From an uncultured Bacteroidales bacterium (GTDB taxonomy: Bacteria; Bacteroidota; Bacteroidia; Bacteroidales; UBA932), in NCBI GenBank assembly GCA_934725575.1, contig CAKVCK010000041.1, forward strand, positions 1-5,565: a DNA stretch of 5,565 nucleotides. Reading direction: 5' to 3'. The translations under genes were made by a program, and so were the position numbers. The notes beneath the pieces were generated by a model, which saw only the letters and a list, made by a program, of their open reading frames with translations, was not told the DNA's origin and did no database searches. Within the stretch, counting starts at the first letter, position 1. Each line of letters starts with the position of its first letter. Positions 5,314-5,565 of the stretch are shown piece by piece.

Positions 5314-5342
5314 AAAAAAGGAGAAACATCGCGTTTCTCCTT
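5314..5342 (-). terminator. Intrinsic terminator of tRNA-Gln
   Basis: On the minus strand, GGAGAAAC (5340-5333) and GTTTCTCC (5327-5320) pair around GCGAT and run into six T (5319-5314). Two further A-T pairs (5341-5342 with 5319-5318) can extend the stem. The stem begins eight bases after the end of the tRNA. Confidence 0.9.
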
Positions 5343-5348
5343 CCCTCG

Positions 5349-5419
5349 TTGAGATATCAGGACTCGAACCTGAACTGGCAGAACCAAAATCTGTAGTGCT
5401 ACCATTACACCATACCTCA
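5349..5419 (-). tRNA. tRNA-Gln (anticodon TTG)
   Basis: Read on the minus strand, the 71-nt gene folds as a full cloverleaf. The acceptor stem is TGAGGTA with TATCTCA (one G-T pair) and the D stem is GTGT/GCAC with a 7-base loop. The anticodon stem is ACAGA/TCTGC, with an A-C mismatch at its outermost pair, and its loop is TTTTGGT with anticodon TTG. The variable region has four bases and the T arm is TCAGG-TTCGAGT-CCTGA. The discriminator is A and no CCA is encoded, as is usual in Bacteroidota. The anticodon reads CAA and, by wobble, CAG glutamine codons. Confidence 0.95.
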
Positions 5420-5429
5420 ATTCCGTCCG

Positions 5430-5460
5430 CAAATTTATTCAATTTCCGGCAATTCTGCAA
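5430..5460 (-). promoter_or_regulatory. Promoter of tRNA-Gln, Bacteroidota type
   Basis: On the minus strand TAAATTTG (5437-5430) matches the -7 consensus TAnnTTTG exactly, and TTG (5460-5458) lies 20 bp upstream, as expected for the -33 element. The -7 box ends 10 bases before the first tRNA base, placing the start of transcription just ahead of the mature tRNA. Confidence 0.75.
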
Positions 5461-5502
5461 CCTTGCGAGGTCAGAAAGTTTAAATAAGACAGGGCAACCG
5501 CA

Positions 5503-5565
5503 TCAAATTTTAGCGCCCCTAAGCAGTTCCAGAAGATAGTCCTGTGAGAGTGATGCCCTGAACAA
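5503..5565 (-). CDS. C-terminal end of an unidentified protein (partial)
   Basis: A minus-strand frame enters from the right edge and ends with TGA at 5505-5503, giving the last 20 residues (LFRASLSQDYLLELLRGAKI). The leucine-rich, helix-like sequence looks like a real protein end, and the position upstream of a tRNA promoter on the same strand is a natural gene boundary. No family can be named from so short a tail, and chance openness is possible. Confidence 0.35.
   Translation of the reverse strand: MFRASLSQDYLLELLRGAKI

Noticed and set aside
5246..5539. Plus-strand 97-codon frame over the tRNA
   Set aside because: It runs antisense through the terminator, tRNA-Gln and its promoter, and cannot be a gene if those are real.

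Overview
The window looks like a chromosomal segment of a Bacteroidota bacterium, most likely order Bacteroidales. The evidence is a tRNA-Gln promoter of the Bacteroidota form (TTG, 20 bp, TAAATTTG), no encoded CCA on the tRNA, no visible Shine-Dalgarno sequences at the starts, and a transposase of the type common in Bacteroidales. Genus and species cannot be read from the sequence.

Left third (1-2333): a REP-associated tyrosine transposase (RAYT, Y1/HUH superfamily, 796-1818) lies between two clusters of short GC-core palindromes built on TATGCCGCC/GGCGGCATA (182-310 and 2228-2333). Such palindromes are the usual partners of this transposase class. The long 5' flank (1-795) has no callable gene but several small hairpins. 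A 246-bp palindromic repeat (copy 1, 1837-2082) begins 18 bp after the transposase stop.

Middle (2341-4470): a minus-strand membrane zinc metallopeptidase of the YugP family, with a strong terminator, is divergent from a plus-strand stand-alone alanine racemase (alr). They share a roughly 170-bp intergenic region containing a hairpin and a candidate alr promoter. A perfect 38-bp palindrome follows alr and then runs into a second, inverted copy of the long palindromic repeat (copy 2, 4451-4617).

Right third (4614-5565): a minus-strand DJ-1/PfpI (YajL-like) protein converges on alr, and its stop codon lies inside the terminal repeat of copy 2. Next come a terminator, tRNA-Gln(TTG) and its promoter, all read on the minus strand, and the last 20 codons of an unidentified minus-strand gene at the window edge.

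The host genes are ordinary: cell-wall D-alanine supply, a membrane protease, a stress or deglycase-like protein, and a tRNA. They do not form one operon. The unusual content is two repeat systems between them: RAYT-linked REP clusters, and a roughly 170-250 bp MITE-like element with about 25-bp terminal inverted repeats that folds over most of its length and sits at gene 3' ends. Its two copies are inverted and bracket the yugP-alr block. No CRISPR array, rRNA gene or complete novel multi-gene system is visible.
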